Assembly (NCBI RefSeq): GCF_029109325.1
Contig: NZ_JAQKQJ010000006.1
Location: forward strand, 124,001-188,000
DNA length: 64,000 nucleotides
Direction: 5' to 3'
Origin: Nodosilinea sp. PGN35
GTDB lineage: Bacteria > Cyanobacteriota > Cyanobacteriia > Phormidesmidales > Phormidesmidaceae
Numbering within the stretch: the stretch's first letter is position 1; every line of letters begins with the position of its first letter. Under the pieces are notes generated by a model. It was given only the letters and a program-made list of their open reading frames with translations, searched no databases and was not told the origin of the DNA. Of this stretch, positions 34,272-43,644 are shown piece after piece. The translations under genes were made by a program, and so were the position numbers.

Positions 34272-34860
34272 CATCTAAAAACCGACAGTTTTGTTTAAGG
34301 GCGATTTTAAGCTGGCTCTTGTACTCGCGATCGCCCACTACATAGGCCCCAAACCGCTCCAGATGCGGATTCATCATCTGGGCATCAAACAGGGCAAAGT
34401 GCCGCTGGCGCAGGTGCTCCACCAGCTTTACCATGGCCACCTTAGAGCCCTCAGAAATGCGAAAAAACATCGACTCACCAATGAACGCCCCGCCGATGAC
34501 TAAACCCAAAATGCCCCCCGCCAGCTCGTCGCCCTGCCAGGTCTCAAAGCTGTAGGCCCAGCCCGCCTGGTGCAGTTCGCTGTAGACCTGCTTGAGTTCG
34601 CTTGAGATCCAGGTGGTATCGCGATCGGCACAGCCGCTGACCACCTCCTCAAAGGCCTGATTGACGGCGACTCGAAAGCGGTTTTGGTTGAGCGATCGCC
34701 GCAGCGACCTGGGATAGCGAAAGCGATCGTCCAGGGGAATCAGCGTGCGCTGGCGACTGGCGTACCAGCCCAGGTCATCGCCCTCGCCGTCGGCCATCAA
34801 AAAATACCCCTGGGAGTAGCCGCGAATGATGGCATCTAGGTCGTACTTGAGGAAGGTCAC
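34255..34860 (-). CDS. aat: Leucyl/phenylalanyl-tRNA-protein transferase
   Basis: Adds Leu or Phe to proteins with basic N-termini, marking them for ClpS/ClpAP degradation. The Aat signature starts at [19 protein letters not shown] and includes [37 protein letters not shown] (split: [22 protein letters not shown]), [20 protein letters not shown]. The GTG at 34860 gives 201 residues, normal for the cyanobacterial form. The frame extends to 35007, which would add 49 residues that do not match the family; the start is therefore uncertain. It ends in the palindrome at 34250. Confidence 0.88.
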   Translation of the reverse strand: MTFLKYDLDAIIRGYSQGYFLMADGEGDDLGWYASRQRTLIPLDDRFRYPRSLRRSLNQNRFRVAVNQAFEEVVSGCADRDTTWISSELKQVYSELHQAGWAYSFETWQGDELAGGILGLVIGGAFIGESMFFRISEGSKVAMVKLVEHLRQRHFALFDAQMMNPHLERFGAYVVGDREYKSQLKIALKQNCRFLDERSNV

Positions 34861-35008
34861 GGTATTCTCAACGGATGGGTGCTCACGGGGGCTCAACAGA
34901 TAGGTGAGTGATGATTCTTTACGCTCAGCCGTCAGCCTCCCAAGGCAAGAATCGAAGACGGTAGTATTGAGTGTACAGAAGGTTCTCCCAGGTTTCCTCA
35001 GCTCCACA

Positions 35009-35407
35009 ATGACTGATCCCCTTAGCCCTATTATGCTGCCACCCCCGGAGGATGCTCAACAGGAGGGGCAATGGCTCAAGTCTGCTCTGCTCACCTGGCT
35101 CAATGCGGAATATCTACCAGAACCAGCCAACCGCACCATTGCCGAGCGCGTCTCCCAGGTGTTTGTGCGCCAGCGCATGGAGGGCGAAAACGACGTGGGT
35201 TCGCTAGTCATGGCCATTTTGACCGAGCTGCAAGCCTTTGACTTTTCGGAGAGTTTCTACGGCGAGTTTACTGTGGCCAACGCCGTCGGCGACCTGCTGT
35301 TTGACAGCCTGGGCATCGATCGCTGCTGCGGTCGCTCCACCACCCTCGAAGCCAGCCGGGTCGGTTCGCTATCCGATGGCGACAATGCCGAGAGCGACAT
35401 CCTCTAA
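35009..35407 (+). CDS. Conserved hypothetical cyanobacterial protein
   Basis: A 132-residue acidic, helical protein starting at ATG 35009 (an alternative in-frame ATG lies at 35033). Visible segments: [21 protein letters not shown] and [32 protein letters not shown]. No catalytic motif. It diverges from aat and is followed 30 bases later by the Uma2-type gene on the same strand. I do not recognise a function. Confidence 0.65.
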   Translation: MTDPLSPIMLPPPEDAQQEGQWLKSALLTWLNAEYLPEPANRTIAERVSQVFVRQRMEGENDVGSLVMAILTELQAFDFSESFYGEFTVANAVGDLLFDSLGIDRCCGRSTTLEASRVGSLSDGDNAESDIL

Positions 35408-35437
35408 CCTACAGCGATCAGTCGTTATCCTAGATCT

Positions 35438-36013
35438 ATGACGACCCTGACCCTAACCCTCGATCCTGTAGTGCGGCTCACCCGCGCACAGTTCTATGAG
35501 CTGTGCAAAGTTAACCACGACATTCGCCTTGAGCGCAGCAGTACAGGAGATTTAATTCTCATGCCACCCACAGGTTGGGAGTCTGGTCGTCAAAATTCTA
35601 AGCTCAACTTACGGGTGGGTACCTGGGCCGAACAAGATGGCACAGGCTTTGTTTTTGACTCTTCTACCGGGTTCTCGCTCCCCAATGGAGCCGATCGCTC
35701 GCCCGATGTCGCCTGGGTAGAAAAAACGCGCATTGCGACCCTGGCCCCAGACCCCGCCCGGTTCTTACCCCTGGCTCCCGACTTTGTGATCGAGCTGCGG
35801 TCAGCTGCCGATAAGCTAGCCACCCTACAGCACAAGATGGCCGAGTATCGCGACTGTGGGGTGCGGCTGGGCTGGCTGATTGACCCCCAGGAGAAACGGG
35901 TAGAAATCTATCGCCTAGGGCGACCTACCGAGTATCTCAGCCAGCCCGATCAGCTGTCTGGAGAAGATGTGCTGCCCGGCTTTGTGCTCATGCTGGCCGA
36001 GATCTGGGAATAG
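35438..36013 (+). CDS. Uma2 family (DUF820) PD-(D/E)XK-type protein
   Basis: A 191-residue protein of the Uma2/DUF820 family, very abundant in cyanobacteria. Motifs: DIRLERSSTGDLILMPPTG, then SPDVAWVEK (metal-site D) and PDFVIELRSAADKLATL with the E-x-R position of the restriction-endonuclease-like core. Nuclease activity has been proposed for the family from structure, not proven here. Many copies per genome suggest mobile or repair-related use. The ATG at 35438 follows ATCT without clear SD. Confidence 0.85.
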   Translation: MTTLTLTLDPVVRLTRAQFYELCKVNHDIRLERSSTGDLILMPPTGWESGRQNSKLNLRVGTWAEQDGTGFVFDSSTGFSLPNGADRSPDVAWVEKTRIATLAPDPARFLPLAPDFVIELRSAADKLATLQHKMAEYRDCGVRLGWLIDPQEKRVEIYRLGRPTEYLSQPDQLSGEDVLPGFVLMLAEIWE

Positions 36014-36063
36014 AAAGTGGTGTGGTTTCACACCGATCGCTAAATGTCATTGCCACGGCAAAA

Positions 36064-36088
36064 GAGGCCTGAGCGTGGCTCAGGCCTC
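36064..36088. terminator. Bidirectional hairpin between the Uma2 gene and rpsN
   Basis: GAGGCCTGAGC (36064-36074) pairs with GCTCAGGCCTC (36078-36088), loop GTG, flanked on the minus side by TTTT. It lies between two converging genes and can serve both, best rpsN on the minus strand. Confidence 0.75.
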
Positions 36089-36141
36089 CTTAAGACTTCA
36101 AAACCCAAGTTGGTTTAAAGTGCAGCGCTCGCGAGGCTGCC

Positions 36142-36444
36142 CTACCAGCTCGACTTCACCACGCCGGGCAACAAGCCCTGGTGAGCCATCTCGCGCAGCT
36201 TGTTGCGGCAGAGGCCAAAGTCACGGTAGTAGCCACGGGGGCGACCGGTCATCCAGCAGCGATTGTGCAGGCGAGTCGGCGCGCTGTTGCGGGGAAGTTG
36301 CTGAATCTTGCGGTGAATAGCCACCTTCTCCTGCTGGTTGGCAGCCTTGTCAAACTCTTCCAGCAGTGCCTCACGCTTTTTAGCGTACTGCGCCACCATT
36401 TTCTCCCGCTTGCGCTCCCGCGCAATCATGCTTTTCTTAGCCAT
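36142..36444 (-). CDS. rpsN: 30S ribosomal protein S14
   Basis: Ribosomal protein S14 of the small subunit, 100 residues. Basic start ([25 protein letters not shown]) and the conserved end [28 protein letters not shown] (seen as [17 protein letters not shown]). It is the long, zinc-free form, since only isolated cysteines remain. It is apart from the main ribosomal operons, as in other cyanobacteria, and stands alone with its own terminator. Confidence 0.96.
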   Translation of the reverse strand: MAKKSMIARERKREKMVAQYAKKREALLEEFDKAANQQEKVAIHRKIQQLPRNSAPTRLHNRCWMTGRPRGYYRDFGLCRNKLREMAHQGLLPGVVKSSW

Positions 36445-36724
36445 TTGGTTTCTCTAGCCGTAAGACCTTTTTATCACAGACACAGTCTACTACTATACGC
36501 GACGCCGTCCCGGAGAGTAAACCCCGCCCACCCAGTTTTTTTCCGGCCCGCCCCTGGGCGGCGCACCGCGAGGGAGACCTGCCATCCCCAGTGCTAACCC
36601 TTGCTCAGGGCTGAGCGGCATCACCGCCGTCGGTTCGGTTTTCTGCCCTCGGAATGCCTCAGAGGCCCCACTACAGTGAAACAAGAGTTTTCACCGACCA
36701 GAGAATTACTGAAGAGGAGTGACG

Positions 36725-36796
36725 ATGACCAGTTTGATCACCTGGATTTTCTTTGCCTGGGCCATTGGCATCATCATGGTGCAGTTCATCAGCTAG
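36725..36796 (+). CDS. 23-residue membrane microprotein with strong ribosome site
   Basis: ATG 36725 opens a 23-codon frame: MTSLITWIFFAWAIGIIMVQ, then FIS and stop. It is one hydrophobic helix with a polar start. AGAGGAG seven to nine bases before the ATG is an excellent ribosome site, which argues for real translation. Size is like single-helix subunits of photosystems or the b6f complex (PetL, PetN), but the sequence does not match those I know. It stands alone between rpsN and the secreted cysteine-rich gene. Confidence 0.55.
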   Translation: MTSLITWIFFAWAIGIIMVQFIS

Positions 36797-36857
36797 AGCA
36801 TTCTGCTAGAGCATTCTGTCCCGACGGCATCGCCACCCCCGCAGACCGGCTCCGAAG

Positions 36858-37382
36858 CTAGCGGGAAAAGATGAAGGTGGGTGCGACATCTTCAGGGCGG
36901 TAGCCAGCGGCAATGCACTGGGCCATGGCGTCGGCGACGGCTAGCTCTGCGGCGGCAGCCACGCCCACCACGCAGTCAGAAAATCGCGCGGGCAGCACGC
37001 TGCGGCGGCAGTTGTTGAGCACAGCGGTGGAGTTGGCCACCGCCAGGCCCTGGTGAATATCGCCGACGCAGGTGGCCAGCTCAAGGGGACGGCGATCGCT
37101 CTGGCAGGCCAGTAGCGCCTGCGGGGCGTCTACCTCAGCTGCCCCCAGCACATCGACGGTGCAGCTGGCGAGATCGGCGGGGTGCAGCGCCCTACCACAG
37201 GCACCAGCGGCCTCGGCGGCGGTAATGCCCGCCTCGATCAGACTGCTGGTGCAGGTTTCAAAATCGTTGGCGATCGCCCGGGGGGCCGAGAGCAGCACCA
37301 GGGGAGCGGCCAGCCCGGCAATTAGGGCAAATGGTATTGCAGAGCACGGGCGACGGGTAGCAGAAGCCAGAAAATGAACCAT
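36858..37382 (-). CDS. Secreted cysteine-rich repeat protein
   Basis: A 174-residue protein with a signal peptide (hydrophobic core FALIAGLAAPLVLLSA, cut near AIA-ND). The mature part repeats a C-x5-L-x-x-AG-x5-A-x-AC-type unit: FETCTSSLIEAGITAAEAAGAC, seen as CTSSLIEAGITAAEAAGAC, then CTVDVLGAAEVDAPQALLAC, CVGDIHQGLAVANSTAVLNNC and CVVGVAAAAELAVADAMAQC. Four cysteine pairs could make disulfides. Known as a cyanobacterial hypothetical family; role unknown. Confidence 0.7.
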   Translation of the reverse strand: MVHFLASATRRPCSAIPFALIAGLAAPLVLLSAPRAIANDFETCTSSLIEAGITAAEAAGACGRALHPADLASCTVDVLGAAEVDAPQALLACQSDRRPLELATCVGDIHQGLAVANSTAVLNNCRRSVLPARFSDCVVGVAAAAELAVADAMAQCIAAGYRPEDVAPTFIFSR

Positions 37383-37506
37383 AACAGAACGTTAAAGGTT
37401 ATATCGCTTGGTTAACGGGTGTAATTAGCGGTTACAGACTGTTGATCAATGGATTGCAGGGATTAGCTCGACCGATTTAGCCTAGGCAGCAACGGTTTTT
37501 GCCAAT

Positions 37507-37558
37507 GCCAAACCGACTTGCCGTTTTGGCATGAGCCAAACCGATTTACCGTTTTGGG
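37507..37558 (+). promoter_or_regulatory. Tandem imperfect palindromes ahead of dxs (candidate operator)
   Basis: GCCAAACCGACTTGCCGTTT (37507-37526) plus TGGC, and again GCCAAACCGATTTACCGTTT (37535-37554) plus TGGG. Each 24-base copy is itself a near-palindrome (GCCAAA ... TTTGGC), and the copies are 28 bases apart. They end about 70 bases upstream of the dxs ATG, where a transcription-factor site would be expected. A promoter -10-like TACAGT follows at 37572-37577. The bound factor is unknown. Confidence 0.55.
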
Positions 37559-37626
37559 TCGTTGAATCTTCTACAGTGAAGAGTAGCAGGAAAAACACAA
37601 TTTCGTGACGCAGAGGTTAAGGCAGT

Positions 37627-39534
37627 ATGCACCTGAGTGACATAACTCACCCCAATCAACTCCACGGTCTATCCATTCGCCAGCTCGAAGATGTGGCCCG
37701 CCAGATTCGCGAAAAGCACCTGGAGACTGTGGCGGCGAGCGGGGGACACCTCGGCCCAGGGCTGGGGGTGGTGGAGCTGACGTTGGCCCTGTACCAAACC
37801 CTCGACCTCGAGCGCGACAAAGTCACCTGGGACGTAGGTCACCAGGCGTACCCCCACAAGCTGATCACCGGGCGCTACCACGACTTCCACACCCTGCGCC
37901 AAAAAGACGGCGTGGCGGGCTACCTGAAGCGCAGCGAGAGCAAGTTTGACCACTTTGGCGCGGGCCACGCCTCCACCAGCATTTCAGCCGCCCTGGGCAT
38001 GGCCCTAGCCCGCGACATGGCGGGGGACAACTACAAGGTGGCGGCGATCATCGGCGACGGCGCGCTGACCGGCGGCATGGCCCTGGAGGCGATCAACCAC
38101 GCCGGGCACCTGCCTAACACCAACCTGCTGGTGGTGCTCAACGACAACGAGATGTCGATCTCGCCCAACGTGGGGGCGATTCCGCGCTACCTCAACAAAA
38201 TGCGCCTCAGCCCCCCGGTACAGTTTCTTACCGACAACCTCGAAGAGCAGTTCAAGCACCTGCCCTTTGTGGGCGAGTCGCTGTCCCCCGAACTCGACCG
38301 GGTCAAAGAGGGCATGAAGCGCCTGGCGGTGCCCAAGGTGGGGGCCGTGTTCGAAGAGTTGGGCTTTACCTACATGGGGCCGGTGGATGGCCACAACCTA
38401 CAGGAGCTGATCGCCACTTTTAAAGAGGCCCATAAGCACACCGGGCCGGTGCTGGTGCATGTGGCCACCATCAAGGGCAAGGGCTACGCGATCGCCGAAA
38501 AAGACCAGGTGGGCTACCACGCCCAGTCGCCCTTTAACCTCTCCACCGGCAAGGGCATTCCCTCCACCAAGCCCAAGCCCCCCAGCTACTCCAAGGTGTT
38601 TGCCGAAACCCTGATCAAATTAGCCGAAGACAACCCCAAAATCGTCGGCATCACCGCCGCCATGGCCACGGGCACCGGCCTCGACAAACTTCAGCAGGCG
38701 CTGCCCAAGCAGTACATCGATGTGGGCATCGCCGAGCAGCACGCGGTGACGCTGGCGGCGGGCCTGGCCTGCGAGGGCATGCGCCCGGTGGCGGCAATCT
38801 ACTCCACCTTCCTCCAGCGGGGCTTTGACCAGATTGTCCACGACGTCTGTATTCAAAAGCTGCCGGTGTTCTTCTGCCTCGATCGGGCGGGCATTGTTGG
38901 GGCCGACGGGCCGACCCACCAGGGGCTGTACGACATCGCCTACCTGCGCTGCATCCCCAACATTGTGCTGATGGCCCCTAAGGATGAGGCCGAAATGCAG
39001 CGGATGATCGTAACCGGAATTAACTATACCGATGGGGCGATCGCCCTGCGCTACCCCCGGGGCAGCGGCTACGGTGCCCCCCTGATGGAGGAAGGCTGGG
39101 AACCCCTACCTATCGGCAAGGCGGAGGTGCTGCGCCAGGGCGACGACCTGCTGCTGCTGGGCTACGGCTCGATGGTCTACCCCGCCATGCAGACCGCCGA
39201 AATTCTCAGCGAGCACGGCATTGAGGCCACGGTGGTGAACGCCCGTTTCGCCAAGCCCCTGGACGAGGAGCTGATTTTGCCCCTGGCCCAGCGCATTGGC
39301 AAGGTGGTGACCATGGAAGAAGGCTGCCTGATGGGCGGCTTTGGCTCCGCCGTGGCCGAGTCGATCATGGATGCTCAGGTGCCCGCCCGGGTGCTGCGCA
39401 TCGGCGTGCCCGATGTCCTGGTCGATCACGCCTCCCCAGACCAGTCGAAGGCGACCCTGGGGCTGACCCCGCCCCAGATGGCCGAGCGCATTTTGGCCAC
39501 CTACCAGGTGGAGCAGCCCGCCCTGGTGCGGTAA
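37627..39534 (+). CDS. dxs: 1-deoxy-D-xylulose-5-phosphate synthase
   Basis: First, rate-setting enzyme of the MEP isoprenoid pathway: pyruvate and glyceraldehyde 3-phosphate to DXP with thiamine diphosphate. The 635-residue protein has the H-containing start ([17 protein letters not shown]), the thiamine motif [18 protein letters not shown], the transketolase pyrimidine-binding block with E ([14 protein letters not shown]) and the C-terminal domain. Length is standard. ATG 37627 follows GAGGTTAAGGCAGT. It converges on dxr, the next enzyme of the pathway. Confidence 0.97.
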   Translation: MHLSDITHPNQLHGLSIRQLEDVARQIREKHLETVAASGGHLGPGLGVVELTLALYQTLDLERDKVTWDVGHQAYPHKLITGRYHDFHTLRQKDGVAGYLKRSESKFDHFGAGHASTSISAALGMALARDMAGDNYKVAAIIGDGALTGGMALEAINHAGHLPNTNLLVVLNDNEMSISPNVGAIPRYLNKMRLSPPVQFLTDNLEEQFKHLPFVGESLSPELDRVKEGMKRLAVPKVGAVFEELGFTYMGPVDGHNLQELIATFKEAHKHTGPVLVHVATIKGKGYAIAEKDQVGYHAQSPFNLSTGKGIPSTKPKPPSYSKVFAETLIKLAEDNPKIVGITAAMATGTGLDKLQQALPKQYIDVGIAEQHAVTLAAGLACEGMRPVAAIYSTFLQRGFDQIVHDVCIQKLPVFFCLDRAGIVGADGPTHQGLYDIAYLRCIPNIVLMAPKDEAEMQRMIVTGINYTDGAIALRYPRGSGYGAPLMEEGWEPLPIGKAEVLRQGDDLLLLGYGSMVYPAMQTAEILSEHGIEATVVNARFAKPLDEELILPLAQRIGKVVTMEEGCLMGGFGSAVAESIMDAQVPARVLRIGVPDVLVDHASPDQSKATLGLTPPQMAERILATYQVEQPALVR

Positions 39535-39538
39535 GGCG

Positions 39539-39578
39539 ACGGGGCCGGGGAACAGGTTCCCCGGCCCCGTATTTTTTT
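39539..39578 (+). terminator. Strong intrinsic terminator of dxs
   Basis: A 15-bp perfect GC-rich stem (39539-39553 with 39556-39570), tiny loop and seven T (39572-39578), starting four bases past the dxs stop. Confidence 0.95.
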
Positions 39579-39640
39579 ATCCCAAGCTGAGCCCCAGCCG
39601 CACCAGCGGCATTAGTGCTGTCGCTGAGCATCGCCTTGGC

Positions 39641-39841
39641 TTACCGAGCGCCAGCACCGCCAATCCAGGTCTGAATTTGCTCCCAAATAACGCCGGGGCC
39701 GATGCCAAAGAGAAAGTAGAGGGCGAGCAGCAAAAAGGCCACCAGCAGTACCGTTTGGATGGTGTTTTTGATCAGCTTAAACACCCAGCCAAACACCACG
39801 ATCGCAATCACGATCGCCCCCAGCACAATAATTAGCTCCAC
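39641..39841 (-). CDS. Small two-helix membrane protein
   Basis: GTG at 39841 opens a 66-residue protein: helix 1 (LIIVLGAIVIAIVVFGWVF), basic link (KLIKNT), helix 2 (VLLVAFLLLALYFLFGIG), end WIGGAGAR. A short cyanobacterial membrane protein of unknown role. A longer frame (to 40015) is made of the upstream repeat and is rejected. Its reading is away from dxs, tail to tail, and dxr begins further upstream on the same strand. Confidence 0.6.
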   Translation of the reverse strand: MELIIVLGAIVIAIVVFGWVFKLIKNTIQTVLLVAFLLLALYFLFGIGPGVIWEQIQTWIGGAGAR

Positions 39842-39945
39842 AGCAGCCTTCCTGTAACCATTTTGGATTTTGGATTGGCGATTTTGGCTCGGGCACCGTT
39901 GCTCCCAAAGTCTTGGTGGGCCGCCCTCTGCACTAAAGTCTGATC

Positions 39946-41139
39946 CTATCCTAGGGAAACGACGGTGGCTGGGGTGAGCGCTTCGCTGACGCTGGTGGCC
40001 TCGGCTCTGGCCCACTGGTCGGCGGCGAGAATGTCGGCCAGCACCGGCTGGGCCACATTGTGGGAGCGGTGGCGATCGCAGACCCCCTCAATCACCTTGG
40101 GAATCTCTAAAAAATGGATCTTCTCGTCTAAGAATAGCGCCACCGCCTGCTCGTTGGCGGCGTTGAGCACGGCGGTCATAGTGCCGCCTGCCCGCCCGGC
40201 GGCGTAGGCCAGATCCATGCAGGGGTACTTGGCGTGGTCGGGCTCGCGGAAGGTGAGATCCCCCGCTTTCACCAGATCCAGGGGCTCCCAGTCGGTGTAG
40301 ATGCGATCGGGCCAGGAGAGGGCGTAGAGCAGCGGCAGCCGCATATCGGGCCAGCCCAGCTGCGCCAGCACCGAGGTGTCTTGCAGCTCAATCAGCGAGT
40401 GAATAATGCTCTGGGGATGGATGACAATGTCGATCTGATCGTAGTCCATGCCAAACAGGTAGTGGGCCTCGATCACCTCCAGGCCCTTGTTCATCAGCGT
40501 GGCCGAATCGACGGTGATCTTGCGGCCCATCGACCAGTTGGGGTGCTTGAGGGCATCGGCCACCGTCACCTGGGCCAGCCGTTCGGTGGGCCAGTCGCGA
40601 AAGGCCCCGCCGGAAGCCGTCAGCAAAATCCGCCGCAGGCCGCCCTCGGGCACCCCCTGGAGGCACTGAAAAATGGCGGAGTGCTCAGAGTCGGCGGGCA
40701 GCAGCTTGACGCCGTGCTTTTCCACCAGGGGCAGCACGGCGGGGCCCCCGGCAATCAGGGTCTCTTTGTTGGCCAGGGCGATGTCTTTGCCCGCCTCGAT
40801 CGCCGCCAGGGTGGGCAGCAGCCCGGCGCAGCCGACAATGCCCGTCACCACCGCCTCGGCGTCGCCGTAGCGGGCCACCTCGACAACGCCGTCGTCGCCC
40901 GCCAGCAGCTGGGGCATCGGATCCATGCCAGCCAGGGCATCGCGCAGTTCAGTCAGCTTGTCGGGGTTGCAGATGGCGGCGACCTCTGGCTTAAACTGGC
41001 GCACCTGCTGGGCCAGCAGCTCGACGTTATTCCCTGCGGCAATGCCCACCAGGCGAAACTGGTCGGGGTGGTGCTCCAAAATGTCGAGGGTTTGGGTACC
41101 AATAGACCCGGTTGATCCAAGCAGGGTGATGGCTTTCAC
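39946..41139 (-). CDS. dxr: 1-deoxy-D-xylulose-5-phosphate reductoisomerase
   Basis: Second MEP-pathway enzyme: isomerises and reduces DXP to 2-C-methylerythritol 4-phosphate with NADPH and a divalent metal. The 397-residue protein shows the NADPH loop [13 protein letters not shown] at the N-terminus, the metal site [15 protein letters not shown] and the flexible loop [21 protein letters not shown], seen as [20 protein letters not shown]. Start ATG 41139. Adjacent to dxs in opposite orientation, so the first two enzymes are encoded together. Confidence 0.97.
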   Translation of the reverse strand: MKAITLLGSTGSIGTQTLDILEHHPDQFRLVGIAAGNNVELLAQQVRQFKPEVAAICNPDKLTELRDALAGMDPMPQLLAGDDGVVEVARYGDAEAVVTGIVGCAGLLPTLAAIEAGKDIALANKETLIAGGPAVLPLVEKHGVKLLPADSEHSAIFQCLQGVPEGGLRRILLTASGGAFRDWPTERLAQVTVADALKHPNWSMGRKITVDSATLMNKGLEVIEAHYLFGMDYDQIDIVIHPQSIIHSLIELQDTSVLAQLGWPDMRLPLLYALSWPDRIYTDWEPLDLVKAGDLTFREPDHAKYPCMDLAYAAGRAGGTMTAVLNAANEQAVALFLDEKIHFLEIPKVIEGVCDRHRSHNVAQPVLADILAADQWARAEATSVSEALTPATVVSLG

Positions 41140-41372
41140 AGCAATCCTCAGGGTGGGTGAACGCTATCTCTAAGAATCTCACGGCGGGGGCCGTGGCCCA
41201 AGGGCCTGGCCAAATCTTGTGGCTCTCCCTGGCGTCAAACCCCACGGGGATCATCGCAAAGTAATTGACAAGATTTGATGACTGTATCGCCATAGATAAC
41301 TGTAAAAATAAAATAGTTGTTAAGATTACTGAAAATCGTTCGCGCACACCTGAGCCTACCCCCTAAATTCCA

Positions 41373-41726
41373 ATGGACTCTGTAGAACCGGTTTCAGCTG
41401 AAGTCGTGCAGCAGATCGCTGAGTATTTCAGCGTACTCAGTGAGCCAATGCGGCTCAGAATTCTGAATCTGCTGAGAGAGGGAGAAAAATGCGTGCAGGA
41501 GCTGGTAGAGGCCACCCAAACCAGCCAGGCCAACGTCTCCAAGCACCTCAAGGTGATGCTTCAGGCGGGGATTCTCAACCGCCGCACCGAGGGCACCTCC
41601 GCCTACTACAGCGTCGCCGACGAACTGATTTTTGACCTGTGTGGTCTGGTGTGCGATCGCCTCGCCTGCCGCATCGAGGCCCAGGCCCAGCACTTCCGCA
41701 ACTTTAGCCTCCCCAGCCGCACCTAG
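41373..41726 (+). CDS. ArsR-family winged-helix repressor
   Basis: A 117-residue ArsR/SmtB-type regulator: VLSEPMRLRILNLLREGEKCVQELVEAT, then TSQANVSKHLKVMLQAGILNRRTEG as recognition helix and wing. C39 in GEKC is the only cysteine of the typical metal site at that position; C-terminal cysteines (LCGLVCDRLAC, residues 88-98) could complete a sensor site. It is divergent from dxr with a 233-base AT-rich spacer between, so it may control itself or nearby genes. Confidence 0.88.
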   Translation: MDSVEPVSAEVVQQIAEYFSVLSEPMRLRILNLLREGEKCVQELVEATQTSQANVSKHLKVMLQAGILNRRTEGTSAYYSVADELIFDLCGLVCDRLACRIEAQAQHFRNFSLPSRT

Positions 41727-41732
41727 GGGGCG

Positions 41733-43520
41733 TCATTCGGCGGGTTGCTCGTGGCCAAAATAGGCTTCTAGCACCTTGAGCGCCATCGGGGCGGCCACCG
41801 CACCGCCGCCGCCGCCGTCGTGTTCTGCAAAGGTAACGACCACTATTTCGGGGTTGTCGAGGGGAGCATAGGCCCCAAACCAGGCGTGGGACAGCCCCGG
41901 CGGGGCCTCAGCGGTGCCGGTTTTGCCGGCGAAGGGCGGAATATGGCTCACATTTAGGGCCTGGGCCGTGCCGCCCGTGATCACCCGCCGCAGCCCCTGG
42001 TGCAGAATGTCGATGGTGGCGTTGCTCAGCTCTAGGGATTCTTTCCAGTTGCGGTGCTCTTCGTTGTCTTTGAGCAGGTGGGGAGTGACCCGATAGCCGC
42101 TGTTGGCCGCTACCGCAAACATACCCGCCACCTGGAGGGGGGTGGCCTGCAAAAAGCCTTGCCCAATGGACATATTGATGGCGTCGCCAATCACCCAGGG
42201 GGTGTCCAGGACCTCTTGCTTCCAGGCGTCATCGGGCACCAGACCAGGGCTTTCCTCCGACGCTAGCTCGATGCCGGTCTTGCGGCCAAAGCCAAAGCGC
42301 CGGGTCATCTCAATCAGCGTGGGGCCACCGATACGCATCGCCACCTGGTAAAAGAAGGTGTCGCTGCTCCAGGCCATGGCACCGGGAAAGCTCAGGGGGC
42401 CAAAGCCCGCCCGGTTCCAGTCGCCAAACTGAATGCCCCCCACCTGAATATAGGGGTAGGTGGGCAGCACCGTGCCCGGATCGTACTTGCCCGACTCAAT
42501 GGCCGCCGCCGTGGTGACAATTTTGAAGGTGCTGGCGGGCGGAAAGGCTTGTAGCGATCGGTTTAAGAACGGGTGATCGGCTCCCTGGAGCTGCTGCCAC
42601 TGGGCCTCGGTAATGCGGGTGGTAAAGATATTGGGATCGTAGGTGGGCCAGCTAGCCATGGCCAGCACCGCGCCATTGCGCGGATCAATGGCGACAACCG
42701 CCCCCTGGCGGGTGCCCAGGGCCGCCTCCGCCGCCCGCTGTAGCTCAATGTCGATGGTGAGCTGAATGTCTTTACCGGCAACGGCGGGTTTGTCGCCCAA
42801 AATGCTGATAATTCGCCCGGCGCTATCGACCTCCACCTGCTGGCCCCCCCAGGCCCCGTGCAGCGTGCTCTCAAAGGCCGACTCAGCCCCCATCTGCCCC
42901 ACCACATCCCCCAGGCGGTAGCCCTGATCGCGGCGGGCCTTGAGCTGCTCGTCGGTGAGTTCGCCCGTGTAGCCAATCACGTGGGCGGCCAGATCGCCGT
43001 TGGGGTAGTTGCGCACCGCCTCGGCCTCCAGGCGTACCCCGGGCAGCTCGTTGGTATATTCGGCCAGGGCCGTGGCCTGGGCCGGGCTGATGCCGCGGGC
43101 AATGGTAATCGACTCAATCGATTCGTAGCCCGCCTGCTCCAGACGCTTTTGAATTTCGCCGGGGGGCACGTTGAGCACCTGGGATAGGCGGCTAATCACC
43201 GTGGGCCACTGCTCTCGGGGCAGGGCAATGGGCCAGATCGACACGGTGTGCGACAGGCGGCTACCGGCGAGGATTTTGCCGTTGCGGTCAAAAATAGTGC
43301 CCCGCGCCGGACGCTTGGGCACCAGGCGAATGCGGTTGGTGTCGGCCAGCTGGCGGTTGCGATCGCCCTCCACCACCTGGAGCTGAAATAGCCGCAGCCC
43401 AAAAGCCCCCAGCAGCAGCAGCGACACCACAGCCAGCAAAAATACTGCCTGAAAGCTGCGCCCAACGGTGCGGCCGCGCAAAGTGTCGGGTACCTGGGGT
43501 AAATTTTGGAGTAGAGCCAT
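41733..43520 (-). CDS. mrdA: Penicillin-binding protein 2 (peptidoglycan transpeptidase)
   Basis: Membrane-anchored D,D-transpeptidase for side-wall elongation, working with RodA. The 595-residue protein from ATG 43520 has one N-terminal helix (FQAVFLLAVVSLLLLGAFGLR, about 18-38), the dimerisation domain and the penicillin-binding domain with S-x-x-K in PPASTFK, W-S-S-D for the SxN-type site and the KTG triad AGKTGTAEAP. Neighbouring genes are a TAXI protein and dxr, not rodA. A longer frame to 43736 overlaps the divergent TAXI gene and is not needed. Confidence 0.92.
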   Translation of the reverse strand: MALLQNLPQVPDTLRGRTVGRSFQAVFLLAVVSLLLLGAFGLRLFQLQVVEGDRNRQLADTNRIRLVPKRPARGTIFDRNGKILAGSRLSHTVSIWPIALPREQWPTVISRLSQVLNVPPGEIQKRLEQAGYESIESITIARGISPAQATALAEYTNELPGVRLEAEAVRNYPNGDLAAHVIGYTGELTDEQLKARRDQGYRLGDVVGQMGAESAFESTLHGAWGGQQVEVDSAGRIISILGDKPAVAGKDIQLTIDIELQRAAEAALGTRQGAVVAIDPRNGAVLAMASWPTYDPNIFTTRITEAQWQQLQGADHPFLNRSLQAFPPASTFKIVTTAAAIESGKYDPGTVLPTYPYIQVGGIQFGDWNRAGFGPLSFPGAMAWSSDTFFYQVAMRIGGPTLIEMTRRFGFGRKTGIELASEESPGLVPDDAWKQEVLDTPWVIGDAINMSIGQGFLQATPLQVAGMFAVAANSGYRVTPHLLKDNEEHRNWKESLELSNATIDILHQGLRRVITGGTAQALNVSHIPPFAGKTGTAEAPPGLSHAWFGAYAPLDNPEIVVVTFAEHDGGGGGAVAAPMALKVLEAYFGHEQPAE

Positions 43521-43644
43521 AGCGGTAAACCCGATCCAAGTCCAAAGGAGTGCTGTCGGTGGCGAGCTGCCGAGCCCCGGCTGGGCCTGGTTCAACCCCC
43601 GGCAAAATTGGCCAGTCCCCATTTTATATCGGCCTAGGAGATCT

